This document shows positions 45,981-55,268 of a stretch of DNA of 64,000 nucleotides, in pieces (within the stretch, counting starts at the first letter, position 1; the number at the start of each line of letters is the position of its first letter). The translations under genes were made by a program, and so were the position numbers. Source of the stretch: Bibersteinia trehalosi (GTDB taxonomy: Bacteria; Pseudomonadota; Gammaproteobacteria; Enterobacterales; Pasteurellaceae); NCBI RefSeq assembly GCF_004346205.1, contig NZ_SMAM01000009.1:1-64000 (forward strand), written 5' to 3'. The notes beneath the pieces are model-generated. The model was given only the letters and a program-made list of their open reading frames with translations, was not told the origin of the DNA and ran no database searches.

Positions 45981-46529
45981 CTACATAGCCATATCAATCT
46001 CTAGAATTGAAAAGAGCCTGTTATAATTTCTCGCACTACTATATTTCCACTCCCAAGACTCACAAACAAAACCACTGGCTACGGGATTTTGGTGAATATA
46101 ATGTAACTTTTCATCAAAGAATTTCTGAGAATAGATTTCGATAGGTTGATTATGATGTTGCCAAAATTGATAAGTTTCTATATTTTCTCGCTTTTGCCCA
46201 GACCGTTTAAATATCCTCAATAGCCATTCTCTCCGGTTTTCTTGTTGGTTTTCACGAATTAGTTTTAACAACAAATTCGCAGTAAATTTCTTAAAATCCC
46301 TCAATAATTCGGTTGGATTATTCTCCTTTGCTTGAAATAATAAATGAATATGGCTAGGCATAATGCAGTAACCATAAATCAACATACCCTTATTTTTTCG
46401 GCAAAAATCTAAAGATTCAATAACCGCTTGGAAATAAATTTCTCGAATAAAAACATCAACCCAATAAACTGTTGCAAAACTCACAAAATAGGCACCATTT
46501 GGATTATTCATTTTATATTTTCTGCTCAT
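45981..46529 (-). CDS. REP-associated tyrosine transposase (RAYT, IS200-like Y1 family)
   Basis: 182 residues. YFVSFATVYWVDVFIRE opens the Y1 transposase domain; YCIMPSHIHLLFQA holds the HUH metal-binding His pair. The catalytic Tyr lies in the C-terminal helix EKLHYIHQNPVASGFV. The typical ending WEWKYSSARNY is present. RAYTs are single-copy, domesticated relatives of IS200/IS605 transposases that mobilise REP palindromes. A palindromic pair of the expected form lies 118-195 bp upstream. A ribosome site GGAGAAGG precedes ATG 46529. Confidence 0.88.
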   Translation of the reverse strand: MSRKYKMNNPNGAYFVSFATVYWVDVFIREIYFQAVIESLDFCRKNKGMLIYGYCIMPSHIHLLFQAKENNPTELLRDFKKFTANLLLKLIRENQQENRREWLLRIFKRSGQKRENIETYQFWQHHNQPIEIYSQKFFDEKLHYIHQNPVASGFVCESWEWKYSSARNYNRLFSILEIDMAM

Positions 46530-46646
46530 TGCCTTCTCCCAACAAAAAACATCAGCAAAATGTAAATCAAATTACCAAATAAACAAGCCAGGGATTCGCA
46601 CTTTTCGATGAAGATCACAAAAATACTTTCACAAACCATACAGATA

Positions 46647-46724
46647 GCGCTCGTCTCTGACGAGTGCTGTAATTTAATATAGAAAATAGATTTGGAAGAA
46701 TAGGCACTCGTCAGAGACGAGCGC
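46647..46724. repeat. Inverted REP pair (BIME-like) next to the RAYT gene
   Basis: Two 21-bp units, GCGCTCGTCTCTGACGAGTG plus C at 46647-46667 and its exact reverse complement at 46704-46724, are separated by 36 bp. Each unit is itself a small hairpin (CTCGTC TCT GACGAG). This hairpin-within-inverted-repeat layout is that of REP pairs flanking RAYT genes, and it lies just upstream of one. Confidence 0.85.
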
Positions 46725-46759
46725 CATCGGGGAGCTTGCGCCATTGAGGAATAAAGCTA

Positions 46760-47659
46760 TTAGGAGGATGGTAATATAGATATAATGTTCTTTCCTACAT
46801 TAGTTTTCAAGAAGCTATTTGCATCTATACACATTCTCAGCATAGCCTCGACATCATCAGCAGTTTCCCAGTGTTTTTTAAGCAAATGTCCTTTGGTATT
46901 TTCTATTAAAAATTCTTTTAATATCCTACATAAATCATGTCCTTGGCTCAGCTCACCATATTTACAGCTTTCATATAGAAGTTGAGCCTCATTAAAAAGT
47001 TCATCAATATCCAATTTTCTTGGTGATGAATTTTCTAATCTAGTTTTTAATTCATTCTCATTAAATATCATTTCCCAATCCCAACCTTCTGTCTTAGAAA
47101 ATGAAGCGAACTCAAATAAGTCTACACCATCAAGTATACTTTTATCATTCTTTAACTTTTCATCAGCAGCCCTATAAGCTCCTAGTTTTCTAGAAAATAA
47201 TTCAAGTTTGTTTTTTATTTCCTCAGAATCAAAATCATATTTTTCTCCTAAGTTTAATATCAATTTATTAATTGCATTAAACTCATTATTAAAAACAATA
47301 AAACTCTCAATATCGTTAAAGTATAGTTTATCCTCTATTTTGCAAAAAAAAGAGTATATTAATTTATTATCATTGATAATGTTATTTAGGATAAAGTCAA
47401 AATCAACATCAACAAGAAAATATACACCTTGCATATTTTTATGGGTTCTATTTAGATATTCAAGTGATTCAATAACTCTTGGCTTGCCATTACAAATAGG
47501 AAATTTGACCTTTTTATCAAAAAAAATAGATTTTAACAGGGTTTTATCCTTTTCTCCTTCTACAAGGATAGATATATACCCTTTAGATTTAAATAACATT
47601 ATTGCACTATTGACAATATTAGATGGTGAAAATGCAATTTGTTTAATAGTTCTTGACAT
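46760..47659 (-). CDS. ariB: DUF4435 TOPRIM-like effector, AriB of a PARIS system
   Basis: 299 residues, AT-rich. The N-terminal domain has GYISILVEGEKDKTLLKSIF, then GVYFLVDVDFDFILNN: the conserved Glu and DxD motif expected of TOPRIM/DUF4435 nucleases. The C-terminal half is helical. Its start is 2 nt after the stop of an AAA-type ATPase gene. In PARIS, AriB is the effector released by AriA when a phage anti-restriction protein is sensed; a tRNA nuclease activity has been described. The label rests on DUF4435 recognition plus gene order and size, not on close alignment. Confidence 0.72.
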   Translation of the reverse strand: MSRTIKQIAFSPSNIVNSAIMLFKSKGYISILVEGEKDKTLLKSIFFDKKVKFPICNGKPRVIESLEYLNRTHKNMQGVYFLVDVDFDFILNNIINDNKLIYSFFCKIEDKLYFNDIESFIVFNNEFNAINKLILNLGEKYDFDSEEIKNKLELFSRKLGAYRAADEKLKNDKSILDGVDLFEFASFSKTEGWDWEMIFNENELKTRLENSSPRKLDIDELFNEAQLLYESCKYGELSQGHDLCRILKEFLIENTKGHLLKKHWETADDVEAMLRMCIDANSFLKTNVGKNIISILPSS

Positions 47660-47661
47660 AA

Positions 47662-48981
47662 TTATAAAGAAACCAATTCTGCTAATTCTATAACATCATC
47701 CCACTGACCATTAATTAATAGAGGTGAGTGAGTTGCAATGATTATTGAGAAGTTATTAAGTGATTTTATATTATTAATTAGTTCTATAAATGCTTCTTGC
47801 CATTCAGGGTGAAATGATATTTCTGGCTCATCAATTAAAACTAAACTATTTTTACCTGTTTCAAGAATCAATCTACCAAGAAGAAGAATTAAATGTTGTT
47901 CACCAGAGGATAAATCTGATAGACTAATATTTCTCTCTGATTTATTTAGAGTAGAAATAACCTCTAAACCATTTTCAAGAGAAAATTTCACATTCTTAAA
48001 TGATAACATATTATCTAGGGTGGATTTTAATAACTCAAGCTTTCTGGCTATAGAGTCTAGTCTAGATAATTTACTAACAATATCACTAAGATATATTGAT
48101 AGAACTTTCAGCCCCGCATGATCATGAATATTGTTTAATAACTCTTGTATATTATTAAGATTAGATTCCTTATGTTCTTTTAGGATTCCAAGAGATATAA
48201 ACCTTTCTTCAAGATTATTAATCTTATTGATTTGTTCTTTTATAGATGTAGATATATTATCACTATCTTGGTTAAGTTTATCAAGAAGTCTTTTAGCAAA
48301 GGAAGCTTCTCTATACCTACCTTCTTGAAATTGTTTTTTTATAGACTTTTGTATTTCTAATTTTATTTCTTTTTGTATGTCAAAAACTGTTAATTTAATA
48401 TTTGATCCATCAGATGAAAAAGGATTGTTTTTTTCACTCAGCTTTACTAACCTATTTGTTTTTATTGTATTAACATTTAATTTGCTTGTAATATCAAATA
48501 GCCAGTTTAACTTTTTTGAAATCTCGGATATTGAAATATAATTTTTATATTTTTGCAAAATTTCAGTAAATGAAATATTAGAATCATCGTCAAATGTCCC
48601 CCATAAATTTTCACCTTTTTTATATATTGGTAAGTGATTTTCTAAATTCGCAATAAAATCAAAAAATGTAGAATCCAATGAAAGATGATTTCCCATATGA
48701 GAAATGTGAGTGTCCTTAATAGTATTTTGACCAGCATGTTTTATAAATAAAATTGGTTCGCTTAGGTGAGATATATGAAACTTAATCTCAGAGAACTTTA
48801 AGTGAATGAAATATATTAGGTCATTTTTACTAAACTTATCTATTATAGTTAGGATTGTTGATTTTCCATAGCCATTAGGGGCCGTTATGATTTTTGTATA
48901 ATTTCCATTTGTTGAAAAATTGAGATCATAATTAAAATGTCCGAAAAGTCCTTTTATTTCAACTCTATTAATTTGGCTCAT
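47662..48981 (-). CDS. ariA: AAA/ABC-type ATPase, AriA of a PARIS system
   Basis: 439 residues, AT-rich. The Walker A motif is IITAPNGYGKST, the ABC-like signature LSDLSSGEQHLILLLG, Walker B LVLIDEPEISFHPEWQ and the switch His in IIIATHSPLLI. A long helical insertion lies between (residues about 180-350). This is the OLD/RecF-like AAA_15 architecture. With the DUF4435 gene directly downstream, the pair matches PARIS (AriA sensor ATPase, AriB effector). Alternatives: another two-gene OLD-type defence system. It ends 2 nt before ariB. Confidence 0.75.
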   Translation of the reverse strand: MSQINRVEIKGLFGHFNYDLNFSTNGNYTKIITAPNGYGKSTILTIIDKFSKNDLIYFIHLKFSEIKFHISHLSEPILFIKHAGQNTIKDTHISHMGNHLSLDSTFFDFIANLENHLPIYKKGENLWGTFDDDSNISFTEILQKYKNYISISEISKKLNWLFDITSKLNVNTIKTNRLVKLSEKNNPFSSDGSNIKLTVFDIQKEIKLEIQKSIKKQFQEGRYREASFAKRLLDKLNQDSDNISTSIKEQINKINNLEERFISLGILKEHKESNLNNIQELLNNIHDHAGLKVLSIYLSDIVSKLSRLDSIARKLELLKSTLDNMLSFKNVKFSLENGLEVISTLNKSERNISLSDLSSGEQHLILLLGRLILETGKNSLVLIDEPEISFHPEWQEAFIELINNIKSLNNFSIIIATHSPLLINGQWDDVIELAELVSL

Positions 48982-49139
48982 GATAATTTTCCTCTATAAA
49001 ATCTATTTTAGATTAAATTTTGTAACTAAATATGACTTCGTTTAAGTAGGAGCCATACAACCTAGTCTAAACTCCTCTTTTAAACTCAATCTTTAATACA
49101 ATATAAAACCTTGGGTAAAATTTTTATAAGTATACAGTA

Positions 49140-49162
49140 GACACCCGCCAAAGGCGGGTGCT
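49140..49162 (-). terminator. Possible purL terminator
   Basis: CACCCGCC / GGCGGGTG with an AAA loop stands 8-10 nt after the purL stop. On the minus strand it is not followed by a T-run, so it may rely on another mechanism. The rest of the 188-bp gap 48982-49169 is AT-rich and probably holds the ariA promoter. Confidence 0.5.
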
Positions 49163-49169
49163 TCATTCA

Positions 49170-52100
49170 TTATTTCAACGCAACATGTGCACTACGGAAC
49201 AACCTCATCCAAGCCCCATCTTCTGTCCAGGCTTCCGGACACCAAGAGTTGCTGACCGCACGGAACACTCGTTCAGGGTGTGGCATCATAATGGCTACTC
49301 GTCCGTCCGTATTGGTAAGGGCGGTGATTCCTAATGCCGAGCCGTTGGGGTTGGCTGGGTATTGTTCGGTTGGATTCAGATTGTAGTCCACATATTGAGC
49401 GGCAATCAAATGCTGTTTTTGCAGATTGTGAAGCTGATCACTATTTTTAAACTCCACTCTTCCCTCACCATGCGAAACCGCAATCGGCATATGGCTACCT
49501 GCCATACCTGCGAACCACACAGAGTTTGTTTCGTTAATTTTCACCATTGCTACCCGTGCCTCAAAGCGTTCGGATTTATTCCGTACAAAGCGAGGCCAGT
49601 TTTCCGTGCCTGGAATGATTTCCGCTAAATTCGACACCATTTGGCAGCCGTTGCACACACCAAGGGTTAGCGTGTTCGGGTTGGCAAAGAATTGGCTGAA
49701 TTGGTCACGCAACATTGGGTTGAACAGAATCGATTTCGCCCAGCCGCCGCCTGCCCCTAACACATCGCCGTAAGAGAAGCCACCGCACGCCACCATTGCG
49801 TTGAAGTCGTTGAGGTTGCGTCTGCCTGAAATCAAGTCGGACATATGCACGTCAATGGCGTTGAAGCCGGCACGGTCAAAGGCTGCCGCCATTTCGTAGT
49901 GGCTGTTTACACCTTGCTCACGCAAAATCGCCACACTCGGTTTTACGCCTTTGTTAATGTATGGGGCGGTGATGTCTTCGTTCACATCGTAAGTTAAAAA
50001 TGCGGATAAGCCCTTGTTATTCGGATCTTTTTTCGATGCAAATTCTTGGTCGGCACATTCAGGGTTGTCTCGCAAACGTTGCATTTGATGGGTGAGTTCC
50101 GCCCAAATGCCACGCAGTTCTGAGCGTTTTTCATCAAGCAGGGTTGCAATTTCACAACGGATAGTAAATTGATCGTTATTTGTTACTTTACCGATATTGT
50201 GAGTGATTTCTGCAAGATTTTCCGCTTTTAGCACCGCTTGTACAGCGTCTAAATCTTCTTCTTTTACTTGAATTACTGCACCTAACTCTTCATTAAACAA
50301 GATATTGAAATGGTTACGATCTCTTTCAAGCATAAAGGCTGGATCGCCTAAAACATATTCCATTTCGGCGTGCTGTGAATCAGTTAATAATGGACAAATA
50401 TCTGCTTCCACACCGCAATTCCCTGCAAATGCCATTTCCGCCAGCGTGGTGATTAAACCACCGTCCGAGCGGTCGTGGTAGGCAAGCAGTTTGCCTTGTG
50501 CGACAAGAGTTTGCATTGCGTTAAAGAAACCTTTTAAGCGTTCTACATTCACTACATCCGCTGGTTTGTCGCCAAGCTGTTTATACACCTGAGCCAACGC
50601 GGTTGCTCCTAAGCGGTTGCTGCCTTCGCCCAAATCGATCAGTAACAAGCGAGTGTCGCCTTTGTCGGTGCGAAGTTGTGGAGTGACGGTTTTACGCACA
50701 TCTTCCACACGGGCAAATGCCGAAATCACGAGCGAAAGCGGCGCAGTCACGGATTTTTGTTCGCCGTTTTCCTCCCAAGTGGTTTTCATCGACATCGAGT
50801 CTTTGCCTACCGGAATGGTAATGCCGAGTGCAGGGCAAAGCTCCTCGCCCACCGCTTTTACTGCCTCGTAAAGCCCTGCGTCTTCGCCCTCGTGACCGGC
50901 TGCCGACATCCAGTTGGCGGAAAGTTTAATGCGTTTAATGTCGCCAATGTTGGTTGCTGCAATGTTGGTAATGCTTTCCGCTACCGCTAAGCGAGCCGAG
51001 GCGGCGAAATCCAGCAACGCCACCGGCGCTCGTTCGCCCATTGCCATTGCTTCTCCAAAGTAGCTGTCCAGACTTGCAGTCGTTACCGCACAATCCGCCA
51101 CCGGAATTTGCCACGGGCCGACCATCTGATCTTGTGCCACCATTCCTGTGACCGAGCGGTCGCCAATGGTAATTAAGAAGGTTTTTTCCGCTACCACCGG
51201 CAAGCGTAGCACACGGTGGAATGCCTCTTTGAGGTCGATATTGTCGGTTGCAAGCGGTGGATTTTTCACATTTTTTGACGAAACATCACGCTGCATTTTT
51301 GGGGTTTTGCCGAGCAATACGTTCATCGGCAAATCAATCGGTTTGTTGCCAAAATGCGGATCGGCAAGCTCTAAATGTTTCTCTTCGGTTGCCTCGCCAA
51401 TTACCGCAAACGGTGCACGCTCACGCTCGCAAAGTGCGGTGAAAATTTCGAGCTTTTCAGGGGCGACCGCCAGCACATAACGCTCTTGCGATTCGTTACA
51501 CCAAATTTCAAGCGGCGACATTCCCTTTTCATCGCACAGGATTTTGCGCAGGTCAAACTTACCACCTCGTTCGCCATCGTGCACCAATTCAGGCATTGCG
51601 TTAGACAAACCGCCAGCCCCCACATCGTGAATAAATAAAATCGGGTTCTCCTCACCCATTTGCCAGCAACGGTCGATCACCTCTTGGCAACGGCGTTCCA
51701 TTTCAGGGTTTTCCCGCTGAACCGAGGCAAAATCCAAATCTTCTTTCGATTTGCCCGATGCCATTGACGATGCCGCCCCACCGCCTAAGCCGATGTTCAT
51801 TGCCGGGCCACCCAGCACGATGAGTTTCGCCCCCACCGGGATTTCACCTTTCTGAACGTGTTCGGCACGAATGTTGCCGATACCGCCGGCAAGCATAATC
51901 GGCTTGTGGTAGCCTCGCACCTCTTCGCCGGCAAAACTGTTCACTTTTTCTTCATAGGTACGAAAATACCCCAACAATGCAGGGCGGCCAAATTCGTTGT
52001 TAAAGGCAGCTCCGCCTAGCGGACCTTCGATCATAATGTCTAACGCCGAAGCAATGCGGTTCGGCTTGGAAAGCGGATTTTCCCACGGCTGTTCAAAGTT

Positions 52101-53132
52101 CGGGATCACCAAATTTGACACCGAAAAACCCGTTAAACCGGCTTTCGGTTTCGCCCCACGCCCTGTCGCCCCCTCGTCTCGAATTTCACCGCCAGAACCG
52201 GTCGCCGCCCCCGGGAATGGCGAGATCGCGGTCGGGTGGTTGTGGGTTTCCACTTTCATTAAAATATGGGCATCTTCTTGATGATAGCGATAGATCCCGT
52301 CTTGGTCTGGGAAGAAACGCCCAACCGTTGAACCCTCCATCACCGCCGCATTGTCTTTATAGGCGGAAAGCACATAGTCCGGAGTTTTCTCAAAGGTGTT
52401 TTTAATCATCTTAAACAGGGATTTTTCCTGTTTTACGCCGTCAATCGTCCAATCCGCATTAAAAATTTTGTGGCGACAATGCTCCGAGTTGGCTTGAGCG
52501 AACATATACAGCTCAATATCGTTCGGGTTACGCCCAAGTGCGGTGAAATTTTCCACCAAATAATCAATTTCATCGTCCGCCAACGCCAAACCTAAATTCA
52601 CGTTCGCATCGATTAACGCCTGACGACCATCGCCTAAAATATCTACGCTGGTGAACGGCTTCGGTTCTTGTTGGGCGAAGAGTTGCTCGGCTTGGTCGGT
52701 GTTATCTAATACCGTTTCCATCATACGGTCGTGCAACAAGCCTTTCAAAGTCGCAAGCTGGCTTTCGCTCGGCGTTTCAGAAAATTCCAGATAATACGCC
52801 GTGCCACGCTCAATTCGCTCTACTGCTGCCAAACCGCAGTTATGAGCGATGTCGGTTGCCTTAGACGACCACGAGGAAATCGTGCCGATGCGAGGGGTCA
52901 CAATCAGGCAAAACCCTGTCGGCTCACGCTGTTCTAAGCTTTCACCATAATGTAATAACTCCGCTAATTTCTGTGTTTCATCGGCTGCAAGCGGTTGATT
53001 TAGGGCGATAAAATGCAAAAACTCCGCATACACAGAGCGTACAGGGAGTTGATGTTGTTGGCATTTTTGCAAAAGTTGTTGAATGCGAAAGGTGGATAAG
53101 GCAGGTGAGCCACGAAAGGTTTGCATAGTCAT
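49170..53132 (-). CDS. purL: Phosphoribosylformylglycinamidine synthase (FGAM synthase)
   Basis: About 1,320 residues, the large single-chain gammaproteobacterial form. The N-terminal PurS-like part starts [20 protein letters not shown]; the synthase domains include [20 protein letters not shown] and [13 protein letters not shown]. The C-terminal glutaminase has [13 protein letters not shown] with the nucleophile Cys and ends in MPHPERVFR. It makes FGAM in purine synthesis. I use ATG 53132; TTG 53138, spaced 6 nt from AGGA, is a real alternative, and ATG 53126 another. A PurR operator lies upstream. It is GC-richer than the neighbouring island. Confidence 0.96.
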   Translation of the reverse strand: MTMQTFRGSPALSTFRIQQLLQKCQQHQLPVRSVYAEFLHFIALNQPLAADETQKLAELLHYGESLEQREPTGFCLIVTPRIGTISSWSSKATDIAHNCGLAAVERIERGTAYYLEFSETPSESQLATLKGLLHDRMMETVLDNTDQAEQLFAQQEPKPFTSVDILGDGRQALIDANVNLGLALADDEIDYLVENFTALGRNPNDIELYMFAQANSEHCRHKIFNADWTIDGVKQEKSLFKMIKNTFEKTPDYVLSAYKDNAAVMEGSTVGRFFPDQDGIYRYHQEDAHILMKVETHNHPTAISPFPGAATGSGGEIRDEGATGRGAKPKAGLTGFSVSNLVIPNFEQPWENPLSKPNRIASALDIMIEGPLGGAAFNNEFGRPALLGYFRTYEEKVNSFAGEEVRGYHKPIMLAGGIGNIRAEHVQKGEIPVGAKLIVLGGPAMNIGLGGGAASSMASGKSKEDLDFASVQRENPEMERRCQEVIDRCWQMGEENPILFIHDVGAGGLSNAMPELVHDGERGGKFDLRKILCDEKGMSPLEIWCNESQERYVLAVAPEKLEIFTALCERERAPFAVIGEATEEKHLELADPHFGNKPIDLPMNVLLGKTPKMQRDVSSKNVKNPPLATDNIDLKEAFHRVLRLPVVAEKTFLITIGDRSVTGMVAQDQMVGPWQIPVADCAVTTASLDSYFGEAMAMGERAPVALLDFAASARLAVAESITNIAATNIGDIKRIKLSANWMSAAGHEGEDAGLYEAVKAVGEELCPALGITIPVGKDSMSMKTTWEENGEQKSVTAPLSLVISAFARVEDVRKTVTPQLRTDKGDTRLLLIDLGEGSNRLGATALAQVYKQLGDKPADVVNVERLKGFFNAMQTLVAQGKLLAYHDRSDGGLITTLAEMAFAGNCGVEADICPLLTDSQHAEMEYVLGDPAFMLERDRNHFNILFNEELGAVIQVKEEDLDAVQAVLKAENLAEITHNIGKVTNNDQFTIRCEIATLLDEKRSELRGIWAELTHQMQRLRDNPECADQEFASKKDPNNKGLSAFLTYDVNEDITAPYINKGVKPSVAILREQGVNSHYEMAAAFDRAGFNAIDVHMSDLISGRRNLNDFNAMVACGGFSYGDVLGAGGGWAKSILFNPMLRDQFSQFFANPNTLTLGVCNGCQMVSNLAEIIPGTENWPRFVRNKSERFEARVAMVKINETNSVWFAGMAGSHMPIAVSHGEGRVEFKNSDQLHNLQKQHLIAAQYVDYNLNPTEQYPANPNGSALGITALTNTDGRVAIMMPHPERVFRAVSNSWCPEAWTEDGAWMRLFRSAHVALK

Positions 53133-53184
53133 TGACAAGAAGTTTCCTGTTTAAGATGAAAAACTGACAAGATTATAAATGATT

Positions 53185-53200
53185 ACGCAAACGTTTGCAT
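53185..53200. promoter_or_regulatory. PurR operator upstream of purL
   Basis: ACGCAAACGTTTGCAT is a near-perfect copy of the PurR consensus (ACGCAAACGTTTNCNT), 53 bp before the purL start and in the divergent gap with the SLC13-type gene. Purine repression of purL is expected. Confidence 0.9.
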
Positions 53201-53287
53201 AATAAATTTTTCCAGCATTTTGCAAATTTTTGTCAAATTTGCACCGCTTGTAATAAAAATTAGTATAATCCGATCCATTCATTTCTC

Positions 53288-55150
53288 ATGTCAAAATTTG
53301 CTATGCAAACCGTGCTTTCTCTTGTTCAGAACCAACTTTTTTGGGTTGTTGTATTACTTGTCTTTGCCATCTGGCAATTTATGCGCAATAAACTACGAAT
53401 GGATATTGTCGCACTAATTGTCATCACTTTTTTTAGTCTTAGTGGCATTTTAAGCGTACAAGAAGTCTTTGCTGGATTAAGTGATCCAAATGTGGTGCTC
53501 ATTGCTCTGCTCTTTATTGTTGGGGAGGGGCTGGTTAGAACAGGAATCGCGTATCAGGTAAGCGAATGGCTTATGAAAGTAGCAGGTGAAAGCGAAATTC
53601 GAGTGCTGGTGCTATTAATGCTAAGCATTGCGGGATTGGGATCTTTTATGAGCTCTACGGGGATCGTGGCAATTTTTATTCCTGTGGTACTTGCCATTTG
53701 TTCTGGCATGAATATTTCCCCCCGCAGAATGATGATGCCGCTCAGTATTGCGGGCTTAATTAGCGGCATGATGACCCTTATCGCTACTCCTCCAAATCTG
53801 GTGGCACATTCAGAATTAGTGAAAGCAGGCTTTGCTGGTTTTAATTTCTTTAGCTTCACTCCGATTGGTATTGCAGTACTCTTTCTTGGTATCGGCTACA
53901 TGCTAATTGCTCGCCATTGGCTAGATAATGGTGAACATATTGCGCAAAATGAACAACGTTCATCTTCCTTTCATCAGCTGATTGAACAATATCAATTAGA
54001 AGGTAAAGCAAAAATGGTCGTGATAACGCCAGATTCTTCTTTGGTGGGCAAGACGATCAATGAATTGAATTTGCGTAATGAGTTTGGTCTGAATGTGATT
54101 GCTATTCAGCGGGTGAAGCATTTTCGTCGTGTTTCATTAAGTGCCTACGCTAATGCTACGCTACGAGAAAAAGATATTTTGCTGTTAGATATCAGTGTCG
54201 AAAGCGAGCTTTTTACACAATATTGCGAAACCCTTGGCTTAAAAGAAACGGCACTCAAAGGCGACTACTTCTCTGCTCAAGCTAAATCTATCGGTATGGT
54301 GGAAATTTCCATGCTGCCTGAATCAGAAATTATCGGTAAAACTATCAGTGAATTAAAATTTCGCTCCAATTTTGGCGTGAGTGTTGTTGGGCTTAAACGC
54401 AATAATAGCATTCTCCACGATGATATTATCAATACACCGCTAGAATTTGGTGATGTATTGCTCGTCATGGGAGTATGGACACAATTATTGAAATTCGATG
54501 GCAGACGCGATTTTTATTTGCTCAATGCCCCAGAAGAGAGCAAAAATATCGCTCCAGCGTTAAGCCAAGCCCCCCATGCACTCTTTTCGGTGCTAACAAT
54601 GGTGATATTAATGATTAGTGGAATTGTACCAAATGTGATTGCGGCCCTGATTGCTTGCTTGATGCTCGGTAAATTCCGCTGTATCGATATGAAAAGCGCT
54701 TATCAATCTATTCACTTGCCAAGCATCGTATTGATTGTTGGTATGATGCCGTTTTCTATCGCACTGCAAAAAACAGGTGGGGTCGATTTAATCGTGCAGA
54801 TGTTGCTCGAAATGATGCAAGGCTTAGATGTACACTTCGTGCTAATGCTACTCTTTGCATTTACTGCGATTATCAGTGCCTTCATTTCTAATACAGCCAC
54901 AGCCATTTTAGTGATGCCAATAGCGATTGCGATAGCCCAGCAACTAAATTACTCACCATTGCCGTTTGTAATGATCGTAGCTATTTCGGCATCTGCAGCA
55001 TTTATGACCCCAGTTTCATCACCAGTCAATACGATGGTGCTCGCCCCAGGTGGTTATAAATTCTTTGATTTTGTGAAGGTAGGTGTGCCATTTACCTTAT
55101 TGGTGATGTTGTTAGCCGTATTTGCAGTACCAATGCTATTCCCGCTTTAA
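53288..55150 (+). CDS. SLC13/DASS-type anion transporter with two TrkA_C domains
   Basis: 620 residues. An N-terminal set of membrane helices (LVVFAIWQFMRNK-like opening, SSTGIVAIFIPVVLAI, ATPPNLVAHSELV) is followed by two regulatory RCK_C/TrkA_C domains (about residues 240-320 and 330-410: VGKTINELNLRNEFGLNVIA and IGKTISELKFRSNFGVSVVG), then a second set of helices including SNTATAILVMPIAIAIAQ and MTPVSSPVN. The layout is that of E. coli YfbS and sulfate/dicarboxylate permeases; substrate unknown. A USS is 36 bp upstream. Confidence 0.88.
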   Translation: MSKFAMQTVLSLVQNQLFWVVVLLVFAIWQFMRNKLRMDIVALIVITFFSLSGILSVQEVFAGLSDPNVVLIALLFIVGEGLVRTGIAYQVSEWLMKVAGESEIRVLVLLMLSIAGLGSFMSSTGIVAIFIPVVLAICSGMNISPRRMMMPLSIAGLISGMMTLIATPPNLVAHSELVKAGFAGFNFFSFTPIGIAVLFLGIGYMLIARHWLDNGEHIAQNEQRSSSFHQLIEQYQLEGKAKMVVITPDSSLVGKTINELNLRNEFGLNVIAIQRVKHFRRVSLSAYANATLREKDILLLDISVESELFTQYCETLGLKETALKGDYFSAQAKSIGMVEISMLPESEIIGKTISELKFRSNFGVSVVGLKRNNSILHDDIINTPLEFGDVLLVMGVWTQLLKFDGRRDFYLLNAPEESKNIAPALSQAPHALFSVLTMVILMISGIVPNVIAALIACLMLGKFRCIDMKSAYQSIHLPSIVLIVGMMPFSIALQKTGGVDLIVQMLLEMMQGLDVHFVLMLLFAFTAIISAFISNTATAILVMPIAIAIAQQLNYSPLPFVMIVAISASAAFMTPVSSPVNTMVLAPGGYKFFDFVKVGVPFTLLVMLLAVFAVPMLFPL

Positions 55151-55194
55151 TAGAAGAAATCTATTGATTTAATCTATTTTACAAATTAAATCTA

Positions 55195-55208
55195 TTGTTT
55201 TAAATCAA
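55195..55208. promoter_or_regulatory. FNR-like site before the peroxidase gene
   Basis: TTGTTTTAAATCAA matches TTGATnnnnATCAA at 9 of 10 positions, 60 bp before ATG 55269. A partial second site TTGATTTAATCTAT begins at 55164. The position fits an activator site about 40 bp upstream of transcription. E. coli ccp (yhjA) is FNR- and OxyR-dependent, so the site agrees with the gene. Confidence 0.72.
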
Positions 55209-55268
55209 TAAAACAACCATTTTTTATAGGGATAATGTTTCTGCGTTTCTTAATCAGTGGGAGTTCCT

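Noticed and set aside
46526-46744. 72-codon minus-strand frame ahead of the RAYT gene
   Set aside because: It spans the REP palindromes and only partly overlaps the RAYT start; no ribosome site and no protein-like character.
47208-47693. 161-codon plus-strand frame opposite ariB
   Set aside because: It is an AT-rich shadow of the DUF4435 gene without a start signal.
46760-48981. ATPase-TOPRIM pair considered as Gabija, a retron effector or a plain OLD nuclease
   Set aside because: In Gabija and OLD proteins the TOPRIM is fused to the ATPase and a UvrD-like partner would follow for Gabija. Here the TOPRIM-like DUF4435 is a separate downstream gene and no reverse transcriptase is present.
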